Under the pieces are notes generated by a model. That model saw only the letters and a program-made list of their open reading frames with translations. It did not search any database and had not been told where the DNA came from. The translations under genes and the position numbers were made by a program. A stretch of 64,000 bases of DNA, taken from assembly GCA_006384855.1 (NCBI GenBank), contig VCJN01003116.1, positions 1 to 64,000 on the forward strand, read 5' to 3'. This document shows positions 45,597 to 55,450 of the stretch, in pieces; the stretch's first letter is position 1, and each line of letters starts with the position of its first letter. The stretch is from Tetraselmis striata (Eukaryota; Chlorophyta; Chlorodendrophyceae; Chlorodendrales; Chlorodendraceae).

Positions 45597-47199
45597 AGAG
45601 TCCTCCCCTCCCTGGTGAGCGCGTCCACTTGCGCCTTGCGCTCGGGGCCGTCCTCCTCCGTCACCACATTCTGCAACCCCCACCGCGTGACGAACCACGC
45701 AGCTCCTTGCATGCGCTTGTACATGTGCCCAAGCACCGCCTGGGGACGCGAAGCTCCTTCTCGGTCATGATCGCCTTCACCCGGGCCTCCTCGAACAGCG
45801 GACCGGCGTTAAGAATGGAAAATGTTTCCATGTGGTGCAAGCAGTCCTCCATGACCCAGCCGGACTGCACCGTCACCTTGCCTGACCCTGCAGTCATGGA
45901 GGGGAATGCCGTCATGCCCACGCCCACGCCCACGCCCGGGGGGGGGGGGGGGGGGGGGTTTACCTTTCGACTTCTTGGACACCGCAAACGAAGGGCGCAA
46001 CCCGCGTCCAAAGTTGCTGGGTATCGGGACTAAAGCCTGGCGCCGGTCTTCCTGCTTCATAGCTCGGAATCCAATGTGGCCCTGCACGGTGACAAATTTC
46101 CTCCAGAAGTCCCTTCCCAAGCCAAAAAAAAACAGGTGGAACGGCGCGAGGGGGAAGAGGTTGACCATGCTGACATAGCCCAGGACCACATGCACATGGC
46201 ACACGCCATGGCAGCCAGTGTTGTGCTTGGCCTCCGCCAGCCGGGTTGTGTTGAACGCACGCCGGGCAAGGTGCGTGATTCACTGGACAAGTCATCGCCT
46301 TCATGGACGGTTACCAAGCGAGCATCCCCGTCCGCATCCACAGGGGGGGTGCTCCTGGGCAGCCGCCATAGCCTCCACAACCTGCCACGCCGACCGGGCG
46401 GGTGCGTGTGATTCCATACAACCGCAGTTGAGTGGTGCCACCCGCACGCAGGCCGGGCCCACTCACCTCTGAACGCAGAAGGTCCACAATGTCACCGTCC
46501 TCGAAAACAGCGCGCCACTGGGTCGCCCCGCCGTAGTCCTCCAACACCCACTCGGTAACGACGCCGGTTATCACGCCGTAGTGCCATACTCCCCGGAACT
46601 TCTTGGCGATGACCTTCATGTAGAAGTCACCGGGATCGCCTTTCCGTATCACGCCCTCATCGGCAGCTTCCACGTCCGCCGGCGGCCACGCAGGCGCGTC
46701 GATGTCCACACCGTCTTCGCCAACGGGGTCCTCCCCCACACCCATCACATCGTCCTCCGAGACCGGCGCCGGCGGGCCGTTTCCGACGGCTGCAGCTACT
46801 CCTGCTGCCGCCCCTGCCGCTGCTGCTGCTACTGCTGCCGCCCTGCTGCTGCTGCTTGTAATAAGGCGGCCTTGCGGTGCAACTTAGCCGCACGCTTCAA
46901 CGAGTGGCTACAGTTCGGGTATTTCCGGAAGTGCCGCTCTCGCGCCGTCCTTTCACTACTGCCCGTCACGATGCCGTGGCAGTGCTTGCATGTGTACACG
47001 CCATTCTTCGACACACTCGCTATCCATCCCTTTGCCGGCATGCCTGCTGCCGCGCGCGCGCGCGGGGGGGGGGGGGGGGGGTTGAGAGTTGGGGTGGATG
47101 TAGCCCACCACCGGCAGGGAGCACAAATGCGAGTGCGCGGCTGTCCGCGCTTGGTTCAGCGGTGAGCGGCGGTGACCGCCAGGCGACCCCGTACTTCAT
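45597..47199 (-). pseudogene. TNP2-like transposase, nested copy, 3'-truncated
   Basis: Minus strand from ATG 47199. Pieces parallel the outer copy: YTCKHCHGIVTGSSERTARE, the Tudor-like stretch AKKFRGVWHYGVITGVVTEW (intact frame here), FEDGDIVDLLRSEVSG, the acidic EGDD part, LGYVSMVNLFPLAPFHLFFF, NFGRGLRPSFAVSKKSKG, a short homopolymer intron, SGKVTVQSGWVMEDC, then AVLGHMYKRMQGAAWFVTRW and EDGPERKAQVDALTREGR. It then runs into the 30-bp minisatellite at 45597. The Cys-pair TNP2 core (MCPKGCVAF) is missing between about 46290 and 46220, so it is internally deleted as well as 3'-truncated. It must have been moved in trans. Confidence 0.75.
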
Positions 47200-49199
47200 G
47201 CGCGTGCAGGCGCGTTACACAATCATCAGCAGTTAGGGCGGCTGCATTAAAACGCGCACCTACGAACACCACCTGCAGCCTACCACCTACCGTACCACCT
47301 ACATCCGCCCACACCTCCGCCCGTCGTGCCGCACATCGCCGCACACCGCGGGGTCAGCGATGTGCAGCGATGTGCAGCGAGTACGCGCAGCCGCCTGTAC
47401 TTAGCCCGGGTACTCCGCGTCGGCGGGCGACAAGCGAGCCCGCGTGCGCATATCAATTTGATGAAATTATGGAAACGAGAAATTCATATAGTACTTTACA
47501 GGTCGCGCGCGATAGTCGTCGCTACTCGGTTTGAAATCCACGTCCCTCGTCCGTCCCGTATCGTCCCCGTATGTCGTCGTTCGTCACCAGTAGGGCACAT
47601 TTACGTCACATCTGAATCTCACAGTGGTGGGCGTGGGCGTGGGCGTGACGGCATTCCCCTTCATGACTGCAGGGTCAGGCAAGGTGACGGTGCAATCCGG
47701 CTGGGTCATAGAGGACTGCCGGCACCACACGGAATCGTTTTCCCTTCTTACCGCCGGTCCGCTGTTCGAGGAGGCCCGAGTGAAGGCGATCATGACCGAG
47801 AAGGAGCTCGCGTCCCCAGCGATGATGCGTGCGGTGTCGCAGCTGGGGGTGCTTGAACAAGCGCATGCAAGGAGCTGTGTGCTTCGTCACGCGGTGGGGG
47901 TTGCAGAACGTGGTGACGGAGGAGGACGGCCCTGAGCGCAAGGCGCAGGTGGACGCGCTCACCAGGGAGGGGAGGACTCGATACCTAGCGGACATCACCG
48001 TGTATGCCCGCGTGGCTGAGGGAAACGGCTTCGTTTCGCTCCTTGTCTCCAACTTGCACTCGGCGGTGTGCCGCATGATCCACCAGATGCTGGCTTGCGG
48101 GCACCCGCTTGCGGAGCTGTGGATGGAGAACCTCATGGGCTTCTTGAAGGCGGGCGCCAAGTGCGTGCTGCCGAAGAATGTCTGCGAGACCATGATGAGG
48201 GACCTCCTTTTCGCGCAGCAGATCAACCGCCTGAAGGCGCATCGCCTCTACCGGGAACCCAACCCCAACAAGAAGGTCTCCTCCCCCCTCCCCCCCCGCC
48301 TCTTGCTGCTTCCTCAGCCACGTGCACCCATACCCATCCACCCCCCCCCCCCCCACACACACACACACTCACACTCGCACTCACAGCGACCCACCCACAC
48401 ACACAGGGGTACATGGCCCCAGACGACGCTGGCCCCGGCGCCGTGGAGACGCCCATCCGGTTGGTTGGGAGCGCATCCGCTGCGTGGGAGGACGCGTTGG
48501 ACTTCAAGGACCATTTGGAGAAGCTGCTGGACGACGTCCGACGTACGGTGCAGGGCTCGCACTCGTATGCACCCATACTCGCGGGGTGGGGTGCGGTCCT
48601 GCCAGGCTGGACCCCCAGCGGTGGCGCTGGGGGGCTCCTGGCCTACAAGGCGGCGTCGCTTCGCAACGGCGACAAGCCCCGGCTTCACCGGGGGGGGGGG
48701 GGGGGGGGGAAGACGGGGATACGTCGAGAGACAACTCCTTCTTTGTGTACAAGATGTTGAAGCAAGTCCCCGACGCCGACCCACCCCCCTACACCACCGA
48801 GGAGCTAGAGAGCGAGGAGGAGCTGCCAAGAAACCTGCTGGCGGAGCGCGAAGACGCCAAGTACACCACCATGGTCGCGCGAGCTCAACACTTCTACCTT
48901 GCCACGCCACCTCCCCCGCCAGGGGCTGACTCGGACGACAGCATTGTGTACGGTGTGGACGCCGGAACGAGCCCACGCTGCCGTGGGCTTGGACTTGTGG
49001 AGAGTGCCGGGCGGTGGCGGTGGTTCCGGCGGGGAGGAGGCCCTTGTCCTACTAGATGGTCCGGGCATCCGCAAGGTGGCTGTTCTTATGGCCCCTGCCG
49101 ACATGTCCTCCGCGAAGGCTGCCGACTTGGGCGTCGACGCCGGGGAGCTGCTGGTGGCGGGGATCCAAGCGAGGTCGCATGACGGTGCGTGAGGAGGGG

Positions 49200-49350
49200 G
49201 GGGGGGGGGGGGGCAGCGGCTGTGGGATAGGCGGGGCAGCGGTTGCGACCGAGTGAGGCTTAGCATCGTTTGCAATAGCAACGCAGCCTTTCCGGTGTGA
49301 CGCCGCATGGATGTAACCCAGCAGTACGCGGAAAGTGCAAGTGTTACACG
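49200..49350 (-). repeat. Inverted counterpart of 44410-44580
   Basis: gcagcggctgtgggataggc ... gtttgcaatagcaacgcagc matches the reverse complement of the block before the minisatellite, including a G-run at 49197-49213. It marks homology between outer and nested copies. Confidence 0.8.
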
Positions 49351-49449
49351 CCCGTGTGCCCCACCCAATGACATTGCGCCCGACCTCACTGACGGCATGT
49401 CTCGCTCTCCTTCATCTCCCGGGCCGTCCGCCGCCTCACCCTGCGCACC

Positions 49450-50499
49450 CTAGCAGCTGCGCGCCTTCTCGGAAGCCTCACACACGGCGGCGCGAGTCGC
49501 GTCGTGGAACGCGTCCCTGACATGGCGGAACTCCGCCCTCACCGCGGCCGTGGTCAGGCAGGGGACTGCCCGCTGATGGGTCGCCATGCATGGGTACTTG
49601 GGGCCGCACAAAGCCGGGGTGCCGTCGCAGCAACACTCCCAGTCCGTCCGTTGGCCGCAGTACACGCATGACGGGCGTCCGGCTAGGACACGCACATGAT
49701 AGTGAATGTGGCCGCCTCCCGCCTCTGCTCGTAGTGCTCCGGTCAACATGGCGACGAGCAAGTCGGCATGTCCCGCAGGTGGCTGCGGGGCGGGTGGCGC
49801 GAGCGCAGCCTCGCTCGCCTCGACAACCCCCTCAGCCCTATCAGTCGCCTCGACCACGGCCTCCTCCGCCTCCTGATGCGGCGCATCAGGCGCATCATCG
49901 TCGCCTGGCAGGGCGTCCCCCCCCGCAACGGCGGCGTCGACGGTGGCCGACGCCGTCGTGGCGGGGTGCTGTGAGGAGGTGGCCCTAGACATAGGTGGGG
50001 CCGGCACCGCCATATGTTGCTCCACATGCGGTGCGGTTGCGGTTGCGGTGCGGTTCATGACGCGACAGCTCTGTCGCACAGGTACCGGCACCGGCACCGG
50101 CACCCCACGCCTGCTGCGCTTGCCACCAACCGGCATGTTTCCTTTGGGAGGCGGTTCATCCGCGTCGGAGGTGAGCGGCGGTGCCGGTGTGGGCGTGGAT
50201 ACTGCGCGGCCATTAGGGCTCCCGCCGCCCGCCGCGCCGCCGACCCACGCCGCGGCGTGTGCTGCGCCCCGCATAGTCGCCTCGAATATATTATACATGA
50301 CGCGGGGACGGGGGGGGGGGGGGGGGGGGGGGATTCGTGCGTTTCGTATGTCGGCGGAACGGCGTGCGAAGCTGCGGCTGGCGAAGGTGGTGGAAGCGTG
50401 GCGGCGTCGGCGGCGTGTCACCGTGCGTGCATGTGTGCGCAACCCGGCGGCAGCAAGCGCCGGACTCGGCGTGTGCCGGCGGCAGAGCTGCGAAGCCAT
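49450..50499 (-). CDS. Cys-rich second protein of the CACTA-like element, outer copy
   Basis: 349 residues in one open frame from ATG 50499 (MASQLCRRHTPSPALAAAGL). Contains a Pro-run coded by a G/C homopolymer (about 50310-50332) just before RVMYNIFEATMRGAAH, a basic Pro-rich part (KRSRRGVPVPVPVPVRQSC), an acidic helix-prone part (HQEAEEAVVEATDRAEGVVE), then a C-terminal Cys-rich patch CVYCGQRTDWECCCDGTPAL ... CGPKYPCMATHQ that could bind zinc. It ends ASEKARSC through a stop that the nested copy lacks. Convergent with the transposase. Family not recognised; a DNA-binding accessory protein is a guess from position. Confidence 0.6.
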   Translation of the reverse strand: MASQLCRRHTPSPALAAAGLRTHARTVTRRRRRHASTTFASRSFARRSADIRNARIPPPPPPPRPRVMYNIFEATMRGAAHAAAWVGGAAGGGSPNGRAVSTPTPAPPLTSDADEPPPKGNMPVGGKRSRRGVPVPVPVPVRQSCRVMNRTATATAPHVEQHMAVPAPPMSRATSSQHPATTASATVDAAVAGGDALPGDDDAPDAPHQEAEEAVVEATDRAEGVVEASEAALAPPAPQPPAGHADLLVAMLTGALRAEAGGGHIHYHVRVLAGRPSCVYCGQRTDWECCCDGTPALCGPKYPCMATHQRAVPCLTTAAVRAEFRHVRDAFHDATRAAVCEASEKARSC

Positions 50500-51049
50500 G
50501 GACACGGTACGGGATGCCAAGTCTGGCTAAGCAACTGCCGAGGCTGGCGGCTTAACCCCCATGTCCGGCGGCTGAGGGACGGGAAGTGCATAGAAGTTGA
50601 TCGGCAAAGCGGGCATATAAGCCTGGCTGTGCTAGGTTCCTATTAAGTAATGGCGGTTTGTGCTGAGTAATTCGTAGGGGTGGACCATGCAGCGCAGGTA
50701 GGGGGCGGTGTAAATAAGGCCGGGCACATATACTGCTCCACGAAACGACACAGTCGCACGTGTAGTTGAATAGACCCCCCCCCCCCCCCCCCCCCCCCTC
50801 CCCCGCCCCCCACCCCCCGCCGGGTCGGCCCGCTGACCCGCCACGGCATGTAATATCTGTCATGCATCGCCGGGGTATGTGTGAGTGGATGCCCCGCTTC
50901 CACCCCCCCCCCCCCCCTCCCCATTTACACTTGTGCACTCATTAAGTTTGGACTGGTTTCGGAGCAGTACATGTACGTATGTATATACATACAATGGAAC
51001 GTAGGACTTGCGCGGAAAGAGGCGGGGCTGGCGGAGAGCATTGGGGGTG

Positions 51050-51605
51050 CGTAGAGTAGCGTGTTAGTGAGATTCGGGGTGCATCGGACGCCGGATGCCC
51101 ATCCACCCGGCGTAAAAGATGCGTACGTAATATTCACACTATATTCACACGCAAATGTGCGAAAACCGGACATTCCGTGCCGGATGGATGGGAATACGGC
51201 GCCCGATGCAGCCAAAACCCCAGCAACACGCTATTCTATGCACCGCCAATGCACTCCGCAAGCACCGCCTCATTCTCTGTCGATTTCGAAAACGCCTTCA
51301 CATTATCCACCGCTAATTGCAATTGCCACTGTGTAATGTTGTCACAATGTACGCACACAACAACACTTACTACCGGTTCCGACGCGGATGGAGGCGGGGC
51401 TGGCAGAGTGCACTGGCGGTGCACAAACTAGCGTGCTGCAAATAATTGGGGTGCATCGGACGCCGGATGCCCATCCACCCGGCGTAAAAGACGCGTAATA
51501 TTCACACTATATTAACACACAAATGTGTGAAAACCGGACATTCCGTGCCGGATGGATGGGAATACGGCGCCCGTTGCAGCCAAAACCCCAACAACACGCT
51601 ATTCC
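51050..51605 (-). repeat. Inverted units of the 371-bp repeat; right limit of outer element homology
   Basis: About one and a half units of the tandem repeat seen at 41556-42668, in opposite orientation, with cacactatattcacac at 51133 and cacactatattaacac at 51504. Homology ends at ttcc, about 51605, exactly where the next gene is cut. Confidence 0.82.
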
Positions 51606-52843
51606 AATAATCCGGCGACTGGTGCTCAGGCTCGCCGCCACTATCCTGAGAAAGGCACACAGCAACATAAGTTAGCATCAAGTAGACATGATATGGTTCT
51701 GTTCAAGTGCACCTTGGTGAAGGCGCGCGCTGTGAATAGCAGCAAATGTGTGATACGGCTTACCTCTTTGGCACCGCCTTCAACGGTGCCTTGAAGGCGC
51801 GGTTCCCGTTCCTCCTCTCCCTCATGTCCCTCCTCCTCTCCCCCCGTCTCGTCCTTGTCGCTGCCGTTGAGGTTGGAGAGAAATCCAGTCCGTTCGCCCT
51901 CCCAAAAGGCATCGCCGTCAGCAAGAGCCAGACCCCGCTCCGCCCTATCCTCATCACCGTCCGCCCGATCTTGCGTAAAAGGCCTGCGAAGCGGGCTCTG
52001 AGCCATGCCCCTGTCGCTGCCAGCCGTATCGTCGATGTCCATATCGCTGCCAGAACCGTCCGAGGTACTGTCTAATTTCTGGAAACACCGACGAATTACT
52101 AGGTCGCGCAACAAGCGACATTTGCATTTCGCACGTATACTGTAATAGAGCGGAGGACACACCACACGCAAGGTTAGTTGGTTACCGATTGGTGAAGAGA
52201 TGTGCTGGGTGGGAGGCGACAAATTTGAGTGGGATGACGCAAATAAGCATGCGTATATGGAGTACAGTCTCAGTGAGAAAGCAGCATGGCATTACCTGCC
52301 GTCGTGATGTCGCACTTTAACCTTGTTGCCAGGGAGCATGGCTGTGCCGACAACCTCGGAGTTATGAGACGACAAGAACCGCACACCGACCCATTGTCCC
52401 ACATTATTTCGTAGGTCGGGAGCGTTCCGCTGTTCTTCGCGCGTGCGGGGTCGACGCAAACGTCGGGTAGCCGGTGCGGCGGGTGGTGAGGGCGGGGCAG
52501 TCGGTTCGGGCGAAGACGGCGGGGCAGGCAGCACTACAGGTCGCGATGCGGTGGCGGTCTACAACTGCGTGAAGGGGGGGAAGGTTATGGCAAGCGTCGG
52601 TTAAGATTGTCATGGCAAACTGGAATCCGCACACTCGCAGGCACTCACCGACAATAAGCGGGCTTGCTCCACCGAGCATGCGTCGTTAGCTGAGTGTCTG
52701 ATGTGTTGTACTTTGAAGTGGCGGCTAGTCCCGGCGAGGTGAATTTTGCACACACGGAACTGGACCGTAAGGTGTCCGCTCGGATTATCGCATACATGGG
52801 AGACGCTCTTCTTGCCGCATGATCTCGCTTTGTCGCGAGGCAT
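51606..52843 (-). pseudogene. Unknown multi-exon gene, 3' end cut by the outer element
   Basis: Exons by eye on the minus strand: 52843-52649 (MPRDKARSCGKKSVSHVCDN), about 52530-52296 (PAPPSSPEPTAPPSPP ... VGQWVGVRFLSSHNSEVVGT, AMLPGNKVKVRHHDG), 52139-51764 (CRLLRDLVIRRCFQKLD, then SGSDMDIDDT and acidic stretches) and 51651-51606 (DSGGEPEHQSPDYW), where the sequence passes into transposon repeat at about 51605. Donors gtgagt, gtaatg and gtaagc are good; exon 2's start is uncertain. The N-terminal Cys/His pattern could be a zinc finger; the rest is charged and low-complexity. Function unknown. Confidence 0.5.
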
Positions 52844-54326
52844 CGCGACGAGGGTGCGCTGAGGGAGGCGGCTGTGGGATAGCGAGTGGTCAGATTTATT
52901 ATGGGCGAGAGCGGCGGATGATACGCAGGTCAGACGAGGGATGATGAAGGTAGTCGCTCCGCCGCCGCGTGCGCATCAACAGCGTCAGGCCCGCCGCGCG
53001 GTTACGCGCCATGGCGAAGTGCGCTTGCGTGGGCCGGCTGGAGGGGCATCACGTACCGTTTCACGTACGGGTACTGTTGTGGCGTTGAGACCTCGCTGCG
53101 CAAGTACTGGTGGCATGCATGGATAAGCGCGGATAAGCGTGGATAAGCTCAAGTTAAGCGGGGGTAGTCGTCAGGGTATATGAAATACGGTATTAGTACA
53201 GTGAAAATGAGTACGAATACAGTAGAAGTACCGTATTAAGTGCGGTTAAGCGGACCCCGTTTCGACGAGTGTGCGACAGGGGGTGGAGACGAGGGACGCG
53301 GGGCGGGCCATCTAGGTGTGCCGTGGGCGAGACGCAATCATGGTGCCCACAAAGCAAAAGCACACCCACACACAAAAACATCTCAGTCTATGTAATATAT
53401 GTCTAAGCTGCTCAGACATATGGACCTTGGCATATGCATGCCAGATGCAGCGTGGAGGGTGCCCGAGCTCCCCTGCCGAACTGGGTTGATCTGGATGATG
53501 TGTCGCGGAAACCGACGAAAACCGACGCCGCTCAGCAGAACGTGCAGGCCGCCGTGGACTCTGCGGGCCTTAAACAGAATGACACAGCCGGAAACTCGGC
53601 AGAGGGGGGCCTTACTTGAGGTATATTGGTTGAGGGGGTTCATCTCGGAAAGATGAGCAGCACGCGTGGGTGGGCGAGGGTAACAGCGGAATGTCGGTGG
53701 GCAGGTGAGATGTGCCCGCCGTAGTGCTGGGTGCCTGCAACGGTATCGCGCCGCGCGACGCGCAGAAGTGCTGATGACTACAGCAAAACGTAGAAATAAC
53801 GTACGGGTACGGTAGATTTGTATAATCGCTACTATTTTTAACAGCACCGTGCGGGTGCGCCGTGCGTGCGCATGACCGTACAAAGACCTTGCGAAGTACG
53901 GGGTCAACCGCCGCACGGAGTAGCCCGCCGCCGCTCAACCACCCCCGGACCTAAACATCTTACCTTAGTTCCGTCTGCGCCTGGCTGGGTTTGTGCCGGC
54001 TGTTGGTTGCTCCTCCGCATTGCCCTGGCCGGACCCGGTGGTATCGCGTGGGTGCAGCGGGCTGCAGCGTCCCAAGGAGCGGCGCGACTCTCAGTTCTAC
54101 TTTTTGGTTAAAGGGGGAGCGTCAAGAGAATGCACGCAAAGTACTGGGGAAGGAAGGACTCTCAGTCGCGCGGCACCTGTAATCCTTAGTATTAGTAGTA
54201 TGTACTAAATATCCGTTAATGATGCTGACGCGGCCCGTGTTGTATATACGCGTGTTGAAGTTCTGCTATGCAACACATCCGGACGAGGCACTCTAATACC
54301 TTAGTATGGCTAGTATGGGGATACTG
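52844..54326. other. Stretch without a supported gene
   Basis: Contains several frames of 60-180 codons on both strands without recognisable motifs (for example 53383-53938 minus). There are short ggataagcg repeats near 53120-53145. Composition becomes less GC-rich after 53190. Confidence 0.4.
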
Positions 54327-54550
54327 GTGTGAATTACAAAAAGGCCCGTAACGAATCCACCGCTTATAAACGCAGTAATCCTTACAGTCGCTAATATAAA
54401 AGAGATATATATTTACATGAGCTAATAAAAGATCAAATCAGGAAGCAGAAGAAAAGCGGCTCGTACTACGCGCCGTACTACTACCAGGCACTCGTGTGAA
54501 TTACAAAAAGGGCAGTTCCCCAGAATTAGAAAATCAACACAGCAAGCCGC

Positions 54551-55285
54551 CTAAAAGCGGCCCGCATCCCGCATAAGGCGGGATGGATGAGTGATGCGCA
54601 CACGGTTCAGAGTCCGGGCCACACGAGCACGTGTGTGTGTAGGTGATCCTCGGACGTGCTGTGCAGCTTCAGCAACGGGATGGGAGACGAATCTGCGCCG
54701 TCTGATGAGGCAGCGAGCACGCTCTCGAGCGGTCACCAAGCTCAGGACCCCGAGGAAATCTCTTGCGAGCAAGGCCTCCTGGTGAGCCCGGGTGATGCAC
54801 TGAGTGCCCCGCGATGAGAGGGCACCCCGGTCCGCAGCCAAGCATGCGATACCACGCACTGTGCGGTGCACCCCCTTGCTCACCTCACCCACTGTGCCGA
54901 AGACCATGCCCGTGTACTCCGACATATCCAGGATGTCTCGAAGAGGACCCTTCTGTCCGGGCTCTGTGTTGTGCCACGCCGCGTCCCGCGCAGCCAACCC
55001 CCGTTGTATGTCGCCCAACAGGGAGCGCTCAAACCGATCCACAGCTGTGGCCCGGGGCACTGAAGTGTACTTGACCCCGTACCGCATAGTCTTGAACTCC
55101 AACAGCGTGGACTTCAAGCTCCGGGGATCATAGCTCCCGGTCACGACGTTGAACGCCGGGAGGGAGAGCTCTGCATCCGGCACTAGGTGCTTGAGTTCAT
55201 CCCGGGGTACGGTGTTGCCGAGAGGCACTGCCTGCTGGAACAAGTCATCCACCTCCCGCCGGTGGCACACCTCCCTACCAGGCAC
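54551..55285 (-). CDS. Copy 3 of the unrecognised repeated ORF, longest open copy
   Basis: An open frame of 244 codons, starting within EVCHRREVDDLFQQAVPLGN and ending MRDAGRF at 54551. It is 5'-truncated compared with copy 1 (8389-9430), since about 110 N-terminal residues are missing before DDLFQQ. Conserved core: LVPDAELSLPAFNVVTGSYD, VPRATAVDRFERSLLGDIQ, HNTEPGQKGPLRDILDMSEY, GEVSKGVHRTVRGIACLAAD, HQEALLARDFLGVLSLVTAR. The core has no stops here, so it is the best copy for a family search. The 3' motif gtgtgaattacaaaaagggc lies at 54494-54513, beyond the stop. Confidence 0.6.
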   Translation of the reverse strand: MPGREVCHRREVDDLFQQAVPLGNTVPRDELKHLVPDAELSLPAFNVVTGSYDPRSLKSTLLEFKTMRYGVKYTSVPRATAVDRFERSLLGDIQRGLAARDAAWHNTEPGQKGPLRDILDMSEYTGMVFGTVGEVSKGVHRTVRGIACLAADRGALSSRGTQCITRAHQEALLARDFLGVLSLVTARERARCLIRRRRFVSHPVAEAAQHVRGSPTHTRARVARTLNRVRITHPSRLMRDAGRF

Positions 55286-55450
55286 TCGTAGTACTGGTAC
55301 TAGTACCAGGCCAGGGGTTACATTCTGCTAAAAGTAGTACTAAAAAATCAACACATCAAGTCGCCTATTAAAAGCGGCCCGCATCCGGTGATTACATGTG
55401 CTAGACGCAACATTGAAGAAATCCACACAGAAATCCAGAAGGAAATCCAG

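Larger units (their letters stand above)
39325..47626 (-). mobile_element. Nested CACTA-like element with CACTG ends and GTG duplication
   Basis: Left end cactgtgagattcagatgtg at 39325; right end its reverse complement at about 47605-47626. gtg occurs on both sides (39322-39324 and 47627-47629), a 3-bp target duplication as expected for CACTA/EnSpm. The gene order is the mirror image of the outer copy: Cys-rich protein plus (43317-44376), transposase minus (47199-45597). The homologous intron inside its own transposase shows the uninterrupted sequence across the insertion point. The 3' half of its transposase has been replaced by a 30-bp minisatellite. Confidence 0.88.
36634..49192 (+). pseudogene. 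TNP2-like (Transposase_21) CACTA transposase, outer copy, interrupted
   Basis: Pieces in order: an N-terminal zinc-binding motif (YTCKHCRGWV ... ERHVLKYPKCGH); a Tudor-like stretch (AKKFRGVW ... AVFEDGDIVDLLRSE); MKCSAQVKSKNSNNSADSEW; LLHDIMPAGFTWGGMAVPRS; MCPKGCVAFSG ... HCPECNADRF, the Cys-pair signature of TNP2 proteins; HELVVLGEHGVRVTP; VCDALGRRKIL; LGYVSMVNLFPLAPDHLCFL; KKSKG at 39240. The gene resumes at 47673 (SGKVTVQSGWVIEDC) with NLHSAVCRMIHQMLACGHPL and WMENLMGFLKAGAK, then an acidic C-terminal part to about 49190. The intron 39241-47672 contains the nested 8.3-kb element. A 13-bp insertion near 37245 and a 1-bp insertion near 37292, relative to the nested copy, break the reading frame, so this copy is probably inactive. 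Confidence 0.72.
36440..51605 (+). mobile_element. Outer CACTA/EnSpm-like element (interrupted)
   Basis: Plus-oriented element body with two convergent genes: a TNP2-like transposase (36634 to about 49190, plus) and a Cys-rich second protein (50499-49450, minus). A related element in opposite orientation (39325-47626) has inserted into a transposase intron. The left terminus may be the displaced CACTG end at 32432. On the right, homology with the nested copy stops at about 51605 without a CACTG end, so the right end is deleted or diverged. Comparison of the two copies explains most of the mirror-image layout of the region. Confidence 0.75.

Noticed and set aside
44422..45618. Very long open frames (324-398 codons) over the 30-bp GC array on both strands
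   Set aside because: The unit length is a multiple of three and free of stops in several frames, so long frames appear automatically. No coding signal distinguishes them.
52292..52843. Possible Tudor/chromo-like domain in the unknown minus-strand gene
   Set aside because: The pattern VGVRFLSSHNSEVVGTAMLP is suggestive, but too short and exon limits too uncertain to name a domain.
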